Of a DNA stretch of 64,000 bases, positions 55,703 to 64,000 are shown piece by piece. Position 1 is the first letter of the stretch; every line of letters begins with the position of its first letter. The DNA comes from Pseudacidovorax sp. (GTDB lineage Bacteria > Pseudomonadota > Gammaproteobacteria > Burkholderiales > Burkholderiaceae_C): contig NZ_JAGOPN010000017.1 of the NCBI RefSeq assembly GCF_017991995.1, forward strand, positions 62,001-126,000, read 5' to 3'. A program made the translations under genes and the position numbers. The notes beneath the pieces are model-generated. The model did not search any database, was not told the DNA's origin, and was given only the letters and a program-made list of their open reading frames with translations.

Positions 55703-57991
55703 ATCAAAAATCCCGCAGTTGCCAACCCCTTGTTGGAAGAGTTCGAAGGAACGGTGCAAGGTCACCGTGATGGCCATGGTTTCGTTCAGCGCGACGACGG
55801 GGAAGCCGATGTGTATCTGCCACCGAACGAGATGCGGGCGGTGCTCCACAAGGACCGGGTCAAGGCGCGCATCGTGCGCACCGACCGGCGGGGCCGCCCG
55901 GAAGGGCGGGTGGTCGAGATCGTGGAACGCCCTGCGCAGCCGATCATCGGGCGGCTGCTGAACGAAGGAGGCGTCTGGCTGGTAGCGCCTGAGGACAAGC
56001 GCTACGGCCAGGATGTGCTGATCCCCAAGGGCGCCACCGGCACCGCCAAGACGGGCCAGGTGGTCGTGGTGCAGCTCACCGAGCCGCCTGCCCTGTTCGG
56101 TCAGCCTGTGGGTCGCGTGGCCGAGGTGCTGGGCGAGATCGACGACCCCGGCATGGAGATCGAGATCGCGGTGCGCAAGTATGGCGTGCCCCATGTGTTC
56201 TCCGAGGCGTGCCTGGCCGAGGCCAAGGCGCTGCCCGACAAGGTGCGGCCCACCGACCGGCGCCACCGTATCGACCTGCGTGATATTCCCCTGTGCACCA
56301 TCGACGGCGAGGACGCGCGCGACTTCGACGACGCGGTGTACTGCGAGCCCATGAAGATGGGCCGTGGCAAGACCGCGAAGACCGGCTGGCGCCTGCTGGT
56401 CGCCATTGCCGATGTCAGCGCCTATGTGAAGACCGGCTCCCCCATCGACATCGACGCCTACGACCGCGCCACCAGCGTGTACTTCCCGCGGCGGGTGATC
56501 CCGATGCTGCCGGAGAAGCTGTCGAACGGCCTGTGCTCGCTCAACCCGGACGTCGACCGCCTGTGCATGGTGTGCGACATGGTGATCACGGCCGAAGGCG
56601 AGATCGAGGCCTACCAGTTCTACCCGGCCGTGATGCACAGCCACGCCCGATTCACCTACACCGAGGTGGCGGCGATCCTGGCCAATACGCGCGGCCCCGA
56701 AGCGGCGCGCCGCAAGGAGCGCGTGCAGGACCTGCTGAACCTGGCGGACGTGTACCGCGCCCTGCTGGCGCAGCGCAGCAAGCGCGGCGCCGTGGACTTC
56801 GAGACCACCGAGACGCAGATCGTCTGCGACGAATCGGGACGCATCGAGAAGATCGTGCCGCGCACGCGCAACGAGGCCCACCGGCTGATCGAAGAGGCCA
56901 TGCTGGCCGCCAACGTCTGCAGTGCCGACTTCATCGCACAGAGCAAGCACCCCGGCCTGTTCCGTGTGCACGAAGGCCCGACACCCGAGAAGAAGGAGAT
57001 CCTGCGCAACTACCTGCGGGCCATGGGCGTGGGCATGTCGATCACCGACGAGCCGCATCCCTCCGAGTTCCAGGCCATCGCCGAGGCGACCAAGGGGCGG
57101 CCGGATTCGCAGCAGATCCACACCATGCTGCTGCGCTCGATGCAGCAGGCGATCTACACGCCGATCAACAGCGGCCACTTCGGTCTGGCCTACGGCGCCT
57201 ACACTCACTTCACCAGCCCGATCCGGCGCTATCCGGACCTCCTGGTGCACCGCGTGATCAAGGCGATCCTCGATGGCGCGCGCTACCAGTTGCCGGTGCT
57301 GCCCACGCCGGGCGAGGCCCATGCCAAGCTGGCCAAACGGCTCGCCTCGCGCGTGAAGGCGCCGACGCAGGCGCCGGCCAAGCTGCCGGCGGCGCAGACG
57401 AAGGAAACGCAGGCCTGGCAGGCCGCCGGCCTGCACTGCAGCGCCAACGAGCGCCGTGCCGACGAGGCGAGCCGCGACGTCGAAGCCTGGCTCAAGTGCA
57501 AGTACATGCGCGAGCACCTGGGCGAGGAGTTCGGCGGCGTGGTCACCGCGGCCACGACCTTCGGCATCTTCGTCACGCTGGACGCGATGTATGTCGAAGG
57601 CCTGGTGCACATCACAGAGCTGGGCGGCGAGTACTTCAAGTTCGACGAGGCGCGGCAGGAACTGCGCGGCGAGCGCACCGGCATCCGCTACTCCATCGGC
57701 ACCCGCGTGCGGGTGCAGGTGAGCCGCGTCGACCTGGACGGCCGCAAGATCGACTTCCGCCTGGTGCGCGAGGGCGAGGACCTGACGGCCCGCGCCATGC
57801 GCGACAAGGGCGTGTCAGCGCAGGGCGTGCCGGTCAAGGCGTCGGAAAAGCGGCAGTCGCGCCAGCGTGCGGCGTCCAATTCGTCGCGCCACGAGGGCAA
57901 CCTGCCGGCGTCGCCAATCCAGGCGCTGAAATCGGCCGTCAAGAAGGCGGCTGGCAAGATCAAGAAGAAGCGCCGTCCGCCGCGTCCCTGA
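55703..57991 (+). CDS. rnr: Exoribonuclease RNase R
   Basis: RNase R, a processive 3'-5' exonuclease that degrades structured RNA. Its cold-shock domain opens [20 protein letters not shown], the RNB catalytic centre is [16 protein letters not shown] with the metal Asp residues, and the S1 domain ([20 protein letters not shown]) is C-terminal, before a Lys-rich tail. The usual N-terminal winged helix is missing, which makes it about 762 residues against about 813 in E. coli. The start is uncertain: the Shine-Dalgarno points to ATC at 55703. Alternatives are GTG 55676, without a ribosome site, and TTG near 55730. Confidence 0.92.
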   Translation: MKNPAVANPLLEEFEGTVQGHRDGHGFVQRDDGEADVYLPPNEMRAVLHKDRVKARIVRTDRRGRPEGRVVEIVERPAQPIIGRLLNEGGVWLVAPEDKRYGQDVLIPKGATGTAKTGQVVVVQLTEPPALFGQPVGRVAEVLGEIDDPGMEIEIAVRKYGVPHVFSEACLAEAKALPDKVRPTDRRHRIDLRDIPLCTIDGEDARDFDDAVYCEPMKMGRGKTAKTGWRLLVAIADVSAYVKTGSPIDIDAYDRATSVYFPRRVIPMLPEKLSNGLCSLNPDVDRLCMVCDMVITAEGEIEAYQFYPAVMHSHARFTYTEVAAILANTRGPEAARRKERVQDLLNLADVYRALLAQRSKRGAVDFETTETQIVCDESGRIEKIVPRTRNEAHRLIEEAMLAANVCSADFIAQSKHPGLFRVHEGPTPEKKEILRNYLRAMGVGMSITDEPHPSEFQAIAEATKGRPDSQQIHTMLLRSMQQAIYTPINSGHFGLAYGAYTHFTSPIRRYPDLLVHRVIKAILDGARYQLPVLPTPGEAHAKLAKRLASRVKAPTQAPAKLPAAQTKETQAWQAAGLHCSANERRADEASRDVEAWLKCKYMREHLGEEFGGVVTAATTFGIFVTLDAMYVEGLVHITELGGEYFKFDEARQELRGERTGIRYSIGTRVRVQVSRVDLDGRKIDFRLVREGEDLTARAMRDKGVSAQGVPVKASEKRQSRQRAASNSSRHEGNLPASPIQALKSAVKKAAGKIKKKRRPPRP

Positions 57992-58080
57992 GCTTTTTCC
58001 TTCACCCTGAGACTCCACCCGAAAGGCCATCGGCTTCCTGCATCGTCCCGGCGATGCGGCCGGTGGCCGGGTTCCTTTCC

Positions 58081-58860
58081 ATGACCGACAAGAGTTCCAA
58101 TCCTGCGGCCCGCGCGCCGCGCATCGCGATCGTCACTGGCGCCGGCTCCGGCATCGGTCGCGCCGCCTCCCTGGCCCTGCTGGCCGACGGCTGGAGCGTC
58201 GTGCTCGCAGGCCGCCGTCCCGAGCCGCTGGAGGCCGTGGCCGATGAGTCTGGCGCGGGCGAGCGCGTCTTCGCCGTACCGACCGATGTGACCCAGCCCG
58301 AATCGGTGGATGCGCTGTTTGCCGCCACCTTGCAGCGTTACGGCCGGGTCGACCTGCTCTTCAACAATGCCGGCGTGAGCAACCCGCCCGGTCCTTTCGA
58401 GGACTGGACGCCCGAGCAATGGAAGGGCGTCGTCGACATCAACCTCAACGGCATGTTCTATTGCCTGCAACGCGCCTTCCGCGCCATGCGCGACCAGTCG
58501 CCGCGGGGCGGGCGCATCATCAACAACGGGTCCATATCGGCCCACACGCCGCGGCCCAACTCCATGGCCTACACGGCCACCAAGCATGCAGTGGCCGGCC
58601 TGACCAAGACAGCTGCGCTGGATGGCCGCAAGTACGACATCGCGGTGGGCCAGGTCGATGTGGGCAATGCACTCACCGAGATGGCTGCCAAGTTCCAGCG
58701 CGGCGTGCCGCAGGCCAATGGAGAGATCGCGATCGAGCCGACGATGGACGTCAACGTCGTGGGCCAGTCGGTGCTCTACATGGCCAATCTGCCGCTCGAG
58801 GCCAATGTGCTCTTCCATACGGTGATGGCCACCAAGATGCCGTTCGTCGGTCGCGGCTGA
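58081..58860 (+). CDS. Short-chain dehydrogenase/reductase
   Basis: A 259-residue classical SDR. The NAD(P) motif is [16 protein letters not shown] near residue 18, NNAGVS near 98, and the catalytic Ser-Tyr-Lys is in [23 protein letters not shown] (about 150-170, given in part). The C-terminus has an unusual [14 protein letters not shown] instead of the commoner PGxVxT. The ATG at 58081 is supported by family length; an in-frame ATG at 58054 is an alternative. It is 89 bases after rnr and converges with the nnr gene. The substrate is unknown. Confidence 0.9.
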   Translation: MTDKSSNPAARAPRIAIVTGAGSGIGRAASLALLADGWSVVLAGRRPEPLEAVADESGAGERVFAVPTDVTQPESVDALFAATLQRYGRVDLLFNNAGVSNPPGPFEDWTPEQWKGVVDINLNGMFYCLQRAFRAMRDQSPRGGRIINNGSISAHTPRPNSMAYTATKHAVAGLTKTAALDGRKYDIAVGQVDVGNALTEMAAKFQRGVPQANGEIAIEPTMDVNVVGQSVLYMANLPLEANVLFHTVMATKMPFVGRG

Positions 58861-58872
58861 CGAGCATGCGCG

Positions 58873-60342
58873 TCAGGCGGGCAGCGCCAGTCCGAGGCCG
58901 GCATGGCGCGCCAGTTGCGACGCGCTGAACGGACGGTCGGCGAGCCAGCTGTCCGCGGCCGCTCCATGCCACCACACGGCCTGGGTCGCGGCGCTTTGCG
59001 GATCGAGGCCGGATGCCAGGGCCGCGCCCACCATGCCCGCCAGCACGTCGCCAGTGCCGCCGGTGGCCAGCCGTGCGTTGCCCGTGGGGTTGATGCGGGG
59101 GCAGTCATCGGGGCTCGCGATCACCGAGCCGGAGCCCTTGAGCACGACGGTGCAGCCCAAGGCGTGCGCAAGCTGGCTTGCCGCGGTCAGACGATCCGCC
59201 TGCACGGCCTGGGTGTCGGTCTTCAGCAGCCTTGCGGCTTCGAGCGGATGCGGCGTGAGCACGGTGGCCCGATGGGCCTGCGCTCGTTTCTGCAGCAGTT
59301 CGCGCCAATCCGGGTGGCGCCCGAGGGCGTTGAGGCCATCGGCATCGAGCACCAGCGACTTTGCGTGGGCGAGCACCTCGGGCAGGAGCGCGTCCGCGGC
59401 CACGCCGCCCCCGCACCCGCAGACCACCGTCATCCGGTCAAGCGCCAGTGACCGAGGGTTGCGGCGCATGAGCGCATCGTCGGCCGCGGGCGAGGGCGCT
59501 TCGTCGTCCAGCAGCCCCACGAACACACGGCCTGCGCCCGCATGCAGCGCAGCGGTGGCCGCGAGCCACGCAGCGCCGGTCATGCCCGGGGCGCCACCGA
59601 TGACCGCGACGTCGCCGAAGCTGCCCTTGTGGCTGTCGTGCGGGCGCGAGGCACGTGCCGGGCGCCCAGGCAGTCGGGCATCCGGCGGGACACTGGTTCG
59701 GTCAGCCCCCAGGTCGTCGAACCACACCACGCCCGCCGCATCGCGGCCCTGCGCCGTGAACAGGCCGGGCTTGAGCGTGAGCAGACTCAGGCAGTGGCGT
59801 TGGCCCGGGCCTGCAATGCCCGGATCGGCCGCAGACCGTCCCGTGTCCGCGTCCAGGCCGCTGGGCAGGTCGACCGCCAGCACAGGCGCGCCGCTGGTCT
59901 GCATGATGCGAAGGTGATCGCGCATTCGGCCGCCCGGCGCTCGCGAGGCGCCGAGGCCGAGCAGCGCGTCGATGGCCAGGTCGAAGTGCACGGGTGCCTC
60001 AGGGACGAGGGGGATGCCGGCCGCGCACAGACGGTCGAAGGCGTCGCGCGCGTCGGAGGGCAGTCGCTGCGCATCCCCGTCGAAGGTGACGGTCACCGGC
60101 CGACCGCGCCGCACCAGTTCGAGCGCCGCCGCGAAGCCGTCGCCGCCGTTGTCGCCGGGGCCGCAGGCGATCCAGATGCAGCGCGCGTGCGGGGCCAGGG
60201 CCATGGCCAGGCGTGCCGTCGCCGCGCCGGCACGCCGCATGAGCGTGTGCGCAGGAAGGTGGGCGGCAGCGGCTCGTTCGATGTGCCGCGATGCGGCGAC
60301 GCCGTGCAGCGGATGGGGCAGGGTGAGGTCCAGGCGGTGCAT
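58873..60342 (-). CDS. nnr: Bifunctional NAD(P)HX epimerase / dehydratase
   Basis: A 489-residue repair enzyme fusing NnrE and NnrD. The N-terminal YjeF_N epimerase (residues 1-210) has CGPGDNGGDGFAAALELVRRG in part and the Asp of the active site. The C-terminal carbohydrate-kinase-like dehydratase has KGSFGDVAVIGGAPGMTGAA and the GTGDVLAGM motif (ATGGTGDVLAGMVGAAL). It restores damaged hydrated NAD(P)H. The ATG at 60342 fits the family start MHRLDLT region. It lies 28 bases after the end of dadA-like on the same strand, so they may share a transcript. Confidence 0.92.
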   Translation of the reverse strand: MHRLDLTLPHPLHGVAASRHIERAAAAHLPAHTLMRRAGAATARLAMALAPHARCIWIACGPGDNGGDGFAAALELVRRGRPVTVTFDGDAQRLPSDARDAFDRLCAAGIPLVPEAPVHFDLAIDALLGLGASRAPGGRMRDHLRIMQTSGAPVLAVDLPSGLDADTGRSAADPGIAGPGQRHCLSLLTLKPGLFTAQGRDAAGVVWFDDLGADRTSVPPDARLPGRPARASRPHDSHKGSFGDVAVIGGAPGMTGAAWLAATAALHAGAGRVFVGLLDDEAPSPAADDALMRRNPRSLALDRMTVVCGCGGGVAADALLPEVLAHAKSLVLDADGLNALGRHPDWRELLQKRAQAHRATVLTPHPLEAARLLKTDTQAVQADRLTAASQLAHALGCTVVLKGSGSVIASPDDCPRINPTGNARLATGGTGDVLAGMVGAALASGLDPQSAATQAVWWHGAAADSWLADRPFSASQLARHAGLGLALPA

Positions 60343-60370
60343 GGCGCGAGCATGCCTGAACCCGCGCGGG

Positions 60371-61627
60371 TCAGCGCCGCAGCAGGCGCTCCATGCCCAG
60401 GCCGTCGATGTCCACCTCGGGCTCGCGGTGAGCCACCAGATCGGCCAGCACGCGTGCGCTGCCGCATGACAGCGCCCAGCCGCTGGAGCCATGGCCCAGG
60501 TTCAGCCATACGCCGGGAACGCCGCTCGGGCCGATGATCGGCGGTCCGTCGGGCAGCATGGGGCGCGCGCCCTTCCACTGCTGCATGCCTGCGCTCAGAT
60601 TGACGCCCCCCGGAAACCAGTCCTGCAGCACTTTGAAAAGCGTCGGCAGCGCCGCTGGATGGATGCGGCCGGGCTCGCCGCCGAGTTCGGCGCCACCCGC
60701 CACGCGCACCCGCTGGCCTTGCCGCGAGATGGCCACCTTGAAGCGCTCGTCCATCACGGCGCTGCGCGGTGCATTCAAGGGCTCGCGTATCGGTGCGCTG
60801 ATCGAGTGCCCGTACACCGGTGCAAGCGGGATCTGCAGTCCGAGGGGCGCCAGAAGCGGGGCGGCGCCCAGGCCGGCGCAGACGACAATGGCATCGAATG
60901 CCACCGACTCGGAGCCGGAGGCCAGGCTGAGCGAACGCGGATGCGCAGCCGACAGCGGCGCGATGTCGCAGCCGAAATGGAACTCGGCGCCCAGGGCCTC
61001 GGCTTCGCGCTTGAGTAGCAGCGCGAACTGCCGGCAGTTGCCGACCTCGTCCTGGGGCAGGTGGATGGCACCGGCCAGGGCCGTGCCTTCGGTCAGGCCG
61101 GGCTCGATCCGGCGGGCGGCATCGGCGTCGACCACTTCGAAGGCGGCGCCGGCTTCGCGCAGGACGTCCAGGCCGGGCTGGATTAGCTTCTGTTCGCGCG
61201 CGCCGCGCAGCAGGACGAGGTAGCCATCGCTGCGCTCATAGGCCAGCTCGCGGCTTTCCACGATTCCGTGCAGGCGCTGCCGGCTGTAGAAGGCCAGGCG
61301 CTGCATGCGGCCGCGGTTGGCCAGGTAGGTCTCGAGCCGGCAGGCCTTCTGCCAGGCGCGCATGAAAGCGAGGTCGCGGCGGTGCAGCGGCCAGCGCAGC
61401 TTGATGGCGCCATGGGCCGACAGCAGCGAGCGCAGCACCTTCATGCGCATGCCCGGCGCGGCCCACGGTGTGACGTAGCCGGGGGCGACGACTCCGGCGT
61501 TGGCGAAGCTCGATTCCTCGGCGGCCGCCTGGCGGCGTTCGAAGACGGCGACGTCGTGGCCGTCGCAGGCCAGTTCCCAGGCAGTGGTGACGCCGATGAT
61601 CCCGGCGCCCACGATGGCGATTTTCAT
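60371..61627 (-). CDS. dadA: D-amino acid dehydrogenase, DadA-like
   Basis: A 418-residue FAD-dependent oxidoreductase of the DAO superfamily, most like the DadA small subunit that oxidises D-amino acids with electrons going to the respiratory chain. The FAD motif MKIAIVGAGIIGVTTAWEL is at the N-terminus and the C-terminal FAD site LGHGSSGWALSCGSA near 380. SFANAGVVAPGYVTPWAAPG near 40 is typical of DadA. The neighbouring gene (nnr) is not functionally related. Specificity (D-alanine versus others) cannot be read from sequence. Confidence 0.9.
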   Translation of the reverse strand: MKIAIVGAGIIGVTTAWELACDGHDVAVFERRQAAAEESSFANAGVVAPGYVTPWAAPGMRMKVLRSLLSAHGAIKLRWPLHRRDLAFMRAWQKACRLETYLANRGRMQRLAFYSRQRLHGIVESRELAYERSDGYLVLLRGAREQKLIQPGLDVLREAGAAFEVVDADAARRIEPGLTEGTALAGAIHLPQDEVGNCRQFALLLKREAEALGAEFHFGCDIAPLSAAHPRSLSLASGSESVAFDAIVVCAGLGAAPLLAPLGLQIPLAPVYGHSISAPIREPLNAPRSAVMDERFKVAISRQGQRVRVAGGAELGGEPGRIHPAALPTLFKVLQDWFPGGVNLSAGMQQWKGARPMLPDGPPIIGPSGVPGVWLNLGHGSSGWALSCGSARVLADLVAHREPEVDIDGLGMERLLRR

Positions 61628-61836
61628 TGGAGAGCAGAGGAGGGCAGGGCACGCCGCGCGCGGTCAGCCGATGCGCGGAGCATAGTTCAGGCAACGTTTG
61701 TTGCCGGCTGTTGGCGGACGCGGGCCTGACCGGATCTGCGGAGAAGCGAGTCAGCTGCCGTCATGCCTCGATCGGCAAGGCCTGGCCGGGCGGCCACGTG
61801 GCGGGGCGCTGCCGTCGAGGAGGGGAGGGCACGTGA

Positions 61837-61842
61837 TACACT
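61837..61842 (+). promoter_or_regulatory. Candidate rpsB promoter -10
   Basis: TACACT (61837-61842), preceded by TGA in an extended -10 arrangement, is followed by CCC. The identical nine bases TACACTCCC recur in front of pyrH. A clear -35 is absent at 16-18 bases. The 209 bases between dadA and this site show nothing else. Confidence 0.5.
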
Positions 61843-61848
61843 CCCACG

Positions 61849-62028
61849 GTTTCGTCGGTCCCGGCTGTCTTTCTGCATGCCGGGCAGGGCCCAACGCAGC
61901 GGTACGGCTGTCTGGTCCGCCGGCGGAATTCATCCGCGAACCAGCCCATTCAAGGTGTTCGCCACCCGGCCCTGCTGCCGGATGCGATATGCGGGCTGGA
62001 TTCAAGACCCAACCTTTGGAGAACTGCA
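61849..62028 (+). promoter_or_regulatory. rpsB mRNA leader, about 180 bases
   Basis: This gene-free stretch would be the 5' leader of rpsB if the -10 at 61837 is used. It contains a 9-base direct repeat (CGGCTGTCT at 61862 and 61905) and GC-rich inverted segments. In gammaproteobacteria S2 represses rpsB-tsf through the leader. Autoregulation here is plausible but not shown by the sequence. TTGGAGA before the ATG at 62029 is the ribosome site. Confidence 0.5.
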
Positions 62029-62790
62029 ATGTCCACCACCATGCGTGAGATGCTGGAAGCCGGCGTCCACTTCGGCCACCAGACCCGTTTCTGGAACCCC
62101 AAGATGGCGCCGTTCATCTTCGGCCACCGGAACAAGATCCACATCATCAACCTGGAAAAGTCGTTGCCGATGTTCCAGGACGCGCAGAAGTACGCCAAGC
62201 AGCTGGCTGCCAATCGCGGCACCATCCTGTTTGTCGGCACCAAGCGCCAAGCCCGTGAAATCGTCTCCGACGAAGCCCGCCGCGCCGGCATGCCTTTCGT
62301 CGAGACGCGTTGGCTCGGCGGCATGCTGACCAACTTCAAGACGGTCAAGACCTCCATCAAGCGCCTCAAGGACATGAAGGCCCAGCAGGAAGCCGGCCTC
62401 GAAGGCATGTCCAAGAAGGAACAGCTGACTTTCACCCGCGAGATCGAGAAGCTCGAGAAGGACATCGGCGGCATCCAGGACATGAACGCCCTGCCCGACG
62501 CCATCTTCGTGATCGACGTGGGCTTCCACAAGATCGCCGTGTCCGAAGCCCGCAAGCTGGGCATCCCGCTGATCGGCGTGGTCGACTCCAACCACTCGCC
62601 CGAAGGCATCGACTACGTGATCCCCGGCAACGACGACTCCTCCAAGGCCGTCGCCCTCTACGCACGTGGCATGGCCGACGCTGTCATCGAAGGCCGCAAC
62701 AATGCCGTCAATGACGTGGTCAAGGCCGTCGCCGAAGGCGAAGGCGACGAATACGTCGAAGTCGAAGACAACGCTTCCGCCTCGGCCTGA
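62029..62790 (+). CDS. rpsB: 30S ribosomal protein S2
   Basis: S2, a late-binding protein of the small subunit that holds S1 in place. It is 253 residues, within the normal range. It starts [22 protein letters not shown] and has [27 protein letters not shown], then [18 protein letters not shown] and [20 protein letters not shown]. The acidic tail ([14 protein letters not shown]) is common. It is coupled to tsf with an attenuator-like hairpin between. Confidence 0.98.
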   Translation: MSTTMREMLEAGVHFGHQTRFWNPKMAPFIFGHRNKIHIINLEKSLPMFQDAQKYAKQLAANRGTILFVGTKRQAREIVSDEARRAGMPFVETRWLGGMLTNFKTVKTSIKRLKDMKAQQEAGLEGMSKKEQLTFTREIEKLEKDIGGIQDMNALPDAIFVIDVGFHKIAVSEARKLGIPLIGVVDSNHSPEGIDYVIPGNDDSSKAVALYARGMADAVIEGRNNAVNDVVKAVAEGEGDEYVEVEDNASASA

Positions 62791-62810
62791 TTTCCAAGGC
62801 GGTCCGGAGA

Positions 62811-62832
62811 AGGGGCTTCGTGGCCCCTTTTT
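62811..62832 (+). terminator. Attenuator-like terminator between rpsB and tsf
   Basis: AGGGGC (62811-62816) pairs with GCCCCT (62823-62828) with a 6-base loop, followed by TTTTT. It should reduce tsf transcription relative to rpsB, as is known at the same place in E. coli. Confidence 0.75.
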
Positions 62833-62872
62833 CGTTCCTCTGGCTACTGAAAACGATCTACGGAGTTAAGAC

Positions 62873-63796
62873 ATGGCAGCAATTACTGCAAGCATGGTCG
62901 CCGAGCTGCGCGCCAAGACCGATGCCCCCATGATGGAGTGCAAAAAGGCCCTGACCGAGGCCGAAGGCAACATGGAAAAGGCCGAAGAACTGCTGCGCGT
63001 CAAGCTGGGCAGCAAGGCCGGCAAGGCCGCCGCCCGCATCACCGCGGAAGGTGTGGTCGCCGTCAGCATCGAAGGTACCGTCGGCGCACTGATCGAAGTC
63101 AACAGCGAAACCGACTTCGTGAGCAAGAACGACAGCTTCATCGCCATGGCCCAGGCCGCGGCGCAACTGGTCGCCAAGCACAACCCGGCCGACGTGGCCG
63201 CCCTGGGCGCCCTGGAATACAGCCAGGACGGCTTCGGCCCCACGCTGGAAGACGTGCGCAAGGGCCTGATCGGCAAGATCGGCGAGAACATGTCGATCCG
63301 CCGCTTCAAGCGCTTCGACAACGGCGCCAAGCTGGCTTCCTACCTGCACGGCACCCGCATCGGCGTGGTTGTCGAGTACGAAGGTGACGACACGGCCGCC
63401 AAGGATGTGGCCATGCACGTGGCCGCCATGAAGCCGGTCGCCCTGTCGGCCAACGACGTGCCCGCCGAGCTGATCGAGAAGGAACGCGCCGTGGCCGCCG
63501 GCAAGGCTGAGGAAGACCGCAAGGCCGCTGAAGCTGCCGGCAAGAAGCCCCAGCCCGACGACATCGTGGCCAAGCGCATCGAAGGCGGCGTGCAGAAGTA
63601 CCTCAAGGAGGTCTCGCTGTTCAACCAGGCCTTCGTCAAGAACGACAAGCAGACTGTCGAGCAGATGCTCAAGGAGAAGGCCACGACCGTGAAGGGCTTC
63701 ACCCTGTACGTCGTCGGCGAAGGCATCGAGAAGAAGGTCGACGACTTTGCGGCCGAAGTCGCCGCACAGGTGGCTGCCGCCAAGGCCGGCGCCTGA
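62873..63796 (+). CDS. tsf: Elongation factor Ts
   Basis: EF-Ts, the nucleotide exchange factor for EF-Tu. The 307-residue protein starts [20 protein letters not shown], the conserved UBA-like N-terminal domain that binds EF-Tu. The core has [14 protein letters not shown] (the TDFV motif that contacts the EF-Tu nucleotide site). GGAG at 62861-62864 gives a ribosome site at fair spacing for ATG 62873. pyrH follows after a strong terminator and its own promoter. Confidence 0.98.
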   Translation: MAAITASMVAELRAKTDAPMMECKKALTEAEGNMEKAEELLRVKLGSKAGKAAARITAEGVVAVSIEGTVGALIEVNSETDFVSKNDSFIAMAQAAAQLVAKHNPADVAALGALEYSQDGFGPTLEDVRKGLIGKIGENMSIRRFKRFDNGAKLASYLHGTRIGVVVEYEGDDTAAKDVAMHVAAMKPVALSANDVPAELIEKERAVAAGKAEEDRKAAEAAGKKPQPDDIVAKRIEGGVQKYLKEVSLFNQAFVKNDKQTVEQMLKEKATTVKGFTLYVVGEGIEKKVDDFAAEVAAQVAAAKAGA

Positions 63797-63807
63797 TTGC
63801 CCGCGCA

Positions 63808-63849
63808 AGCGGTGGCGGGCCCTGTAACGGGGCGTGCCACCGCTTTTTT
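63808..63849 (+). terminator. Terminator after tsf
   Basis: AGCGGTGGC (63808-63816) pairs with GCCACCGCT (63836-63844), followed by six T in all. The bases beyond (CTTGCGC) could also pair with GCGCAAG just before the stem. It separates rpsB-tsf from pyrH. Confidence 0.85.
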
Positions 63850-63865
63850 CTTGCGCCTCACCACG

Positions 63866-63871
63866 TACACT
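63866..63871 (+). promoter_or_regulatory. Candidate pyrH promoter -10
   Basis: TACACT at 63866-63871, followed by CCC exactly as in front of rpsB, about 33 bases before the pyrH ATG. The -35 region falls inside the T run of the tsf terminator. Confidence 0.45.
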
Positions 63872-63904
63872 CCCTCCCGCTTCAACATTCTGTTCCCATT
63901 GCCT

Positions 63905-64000
63905 ATGCAAGACGCCTCTCCCGCCCATAAGCGTATTCTTCTCAAGCTGTCGGGTGAGGCGCTGATGGGCGACGACGCCTTCGGCATCAATCGGGCGACC
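63905..64000 (+). CDS. pyrH: UMP kinase (partial, 5' end)
   Basis: The first 32 codons of UMP kinase: [20 protein letters not shown] followed by [12 protein letters not shown], matching the PyrH N-terminus with its phosphate-binding Lys and Gly. It phosphorylates UMP in the pyrimidine pathway. Position after rpsB-tsf is conserved across bacteria. The gene continues beyond the window. Confidence 0.93.
   Translation, partial: MQDASPAHKRILLKLSGEALMGDDAFGINRAT

Noticed and set aside
63803-63856. Extra pairing GCGCAAG/CTTGCGC around the tsf terminator, suggesting an antiterminator
   Set aside because: The outer arm pairs across the U run and simply extends the same stem; no competing structure is evident.

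Overview
The window is a high-GC chromosomal segment from a betaproteobacterium of the order Burkholderiales. The best fit is Comamonadaceae, judged from protein style, the hfq-hflX-hflK-hflC-hisZ-purA and rpsB-tsf-pyrH orders, and the many Bug-type (TctC) solute-binding proteins. I cannot name the genus or species. Almost everything is ordinary vertical core genome with two accessory catabolic islands. There are no phages, insertion sequences, CRISPR arrays or rRNA genes.

Layout. 1-5.7 kb: the edge of an opgC-like membrane acyltransferase gene, then a secreted DUF1800/DUF1501 pair, a nitronate-monooxygenase-family flavoenzyme and a DUF3014 membrane protein. 5.8-10.2 kb: bamD and rluD, divergent and almost abutting, then scpB and rluB. 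10.4-19.7 kb: a long housekeeping run, ndk-rlmN-pilF-rodZ-like-ispG-hisS-yfgM-bamB-der (nucleotide pool, 23S rRNA/tRNA methylation, pilus and cell-shape factors, isoprenoids, outer-membrane assembly, ribosome GTPase). 19.8-28.2 kb: hfq-hflX-hflK-hflC-DUF2065-hisZ-purA-phosphoribosyltransferase, and a cystathionine beta-lyase-like gene. 28.3-32.3 kb: a small basic protein, divergent tesA/ybbA-like genes, then a formaldehyde detoxification operon frmR-frmA-frmB with a perfect FrmR-type operator across its promoter.

Accessory region 32.4-48.4 kb: a Bug solute-binding protein and a LysR regulator diverge from an FAD aromatic-ring hydroxylase. rlmB and a small unknown gene follow. Then a second LysR gene diverges from a seven-gene acyl-CoA operon: a fused hydratase/dehydrogenase, a paired acyl-CoA dehydrogenase resembling pimeloyl-CoA dehydrogenase PimC/PimD, a CaiB-type CoA transferase, two Bug solute-binding proteins and an AMP-forming acyl-CoA ligase. 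I read it as capture, activation and beta-oxidation of an unknown carboxylate, perhaps a dicarboxylate. Its control region holds two interlocked perfect palindromes made of three TTGAC half-sites.

48.4-64 kb: a patatin-like lipase, a CHRD lipoprotein with a QseBC-like two-component system, and a fetAB-type exporter in which an internal deletion has removed the end of fetA and the first half of fetB. Then come a 430-base gene-free stretch that can fold into a structured RNA, rimO, two identical tRNA-Leu(CAG) genes in a decayed tandem duplication that includes the upstream flank of rnr, and rnr itself with an ambiguous start codon. The window ends with a short-chain dehydrogenase, the NAD(P)HX repair gene nnr, dadA-like, rpsB-tsf with a leader and an attenuator-like hairpin, and the first codons of pyrH.

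No wholly new defence or mobile system was found. The most interesting leads are the candidate structured RNA upstream of rimO, the rnr start codon, the fetAB fusion deletion and the LysR-controlled acyl-CoA island.
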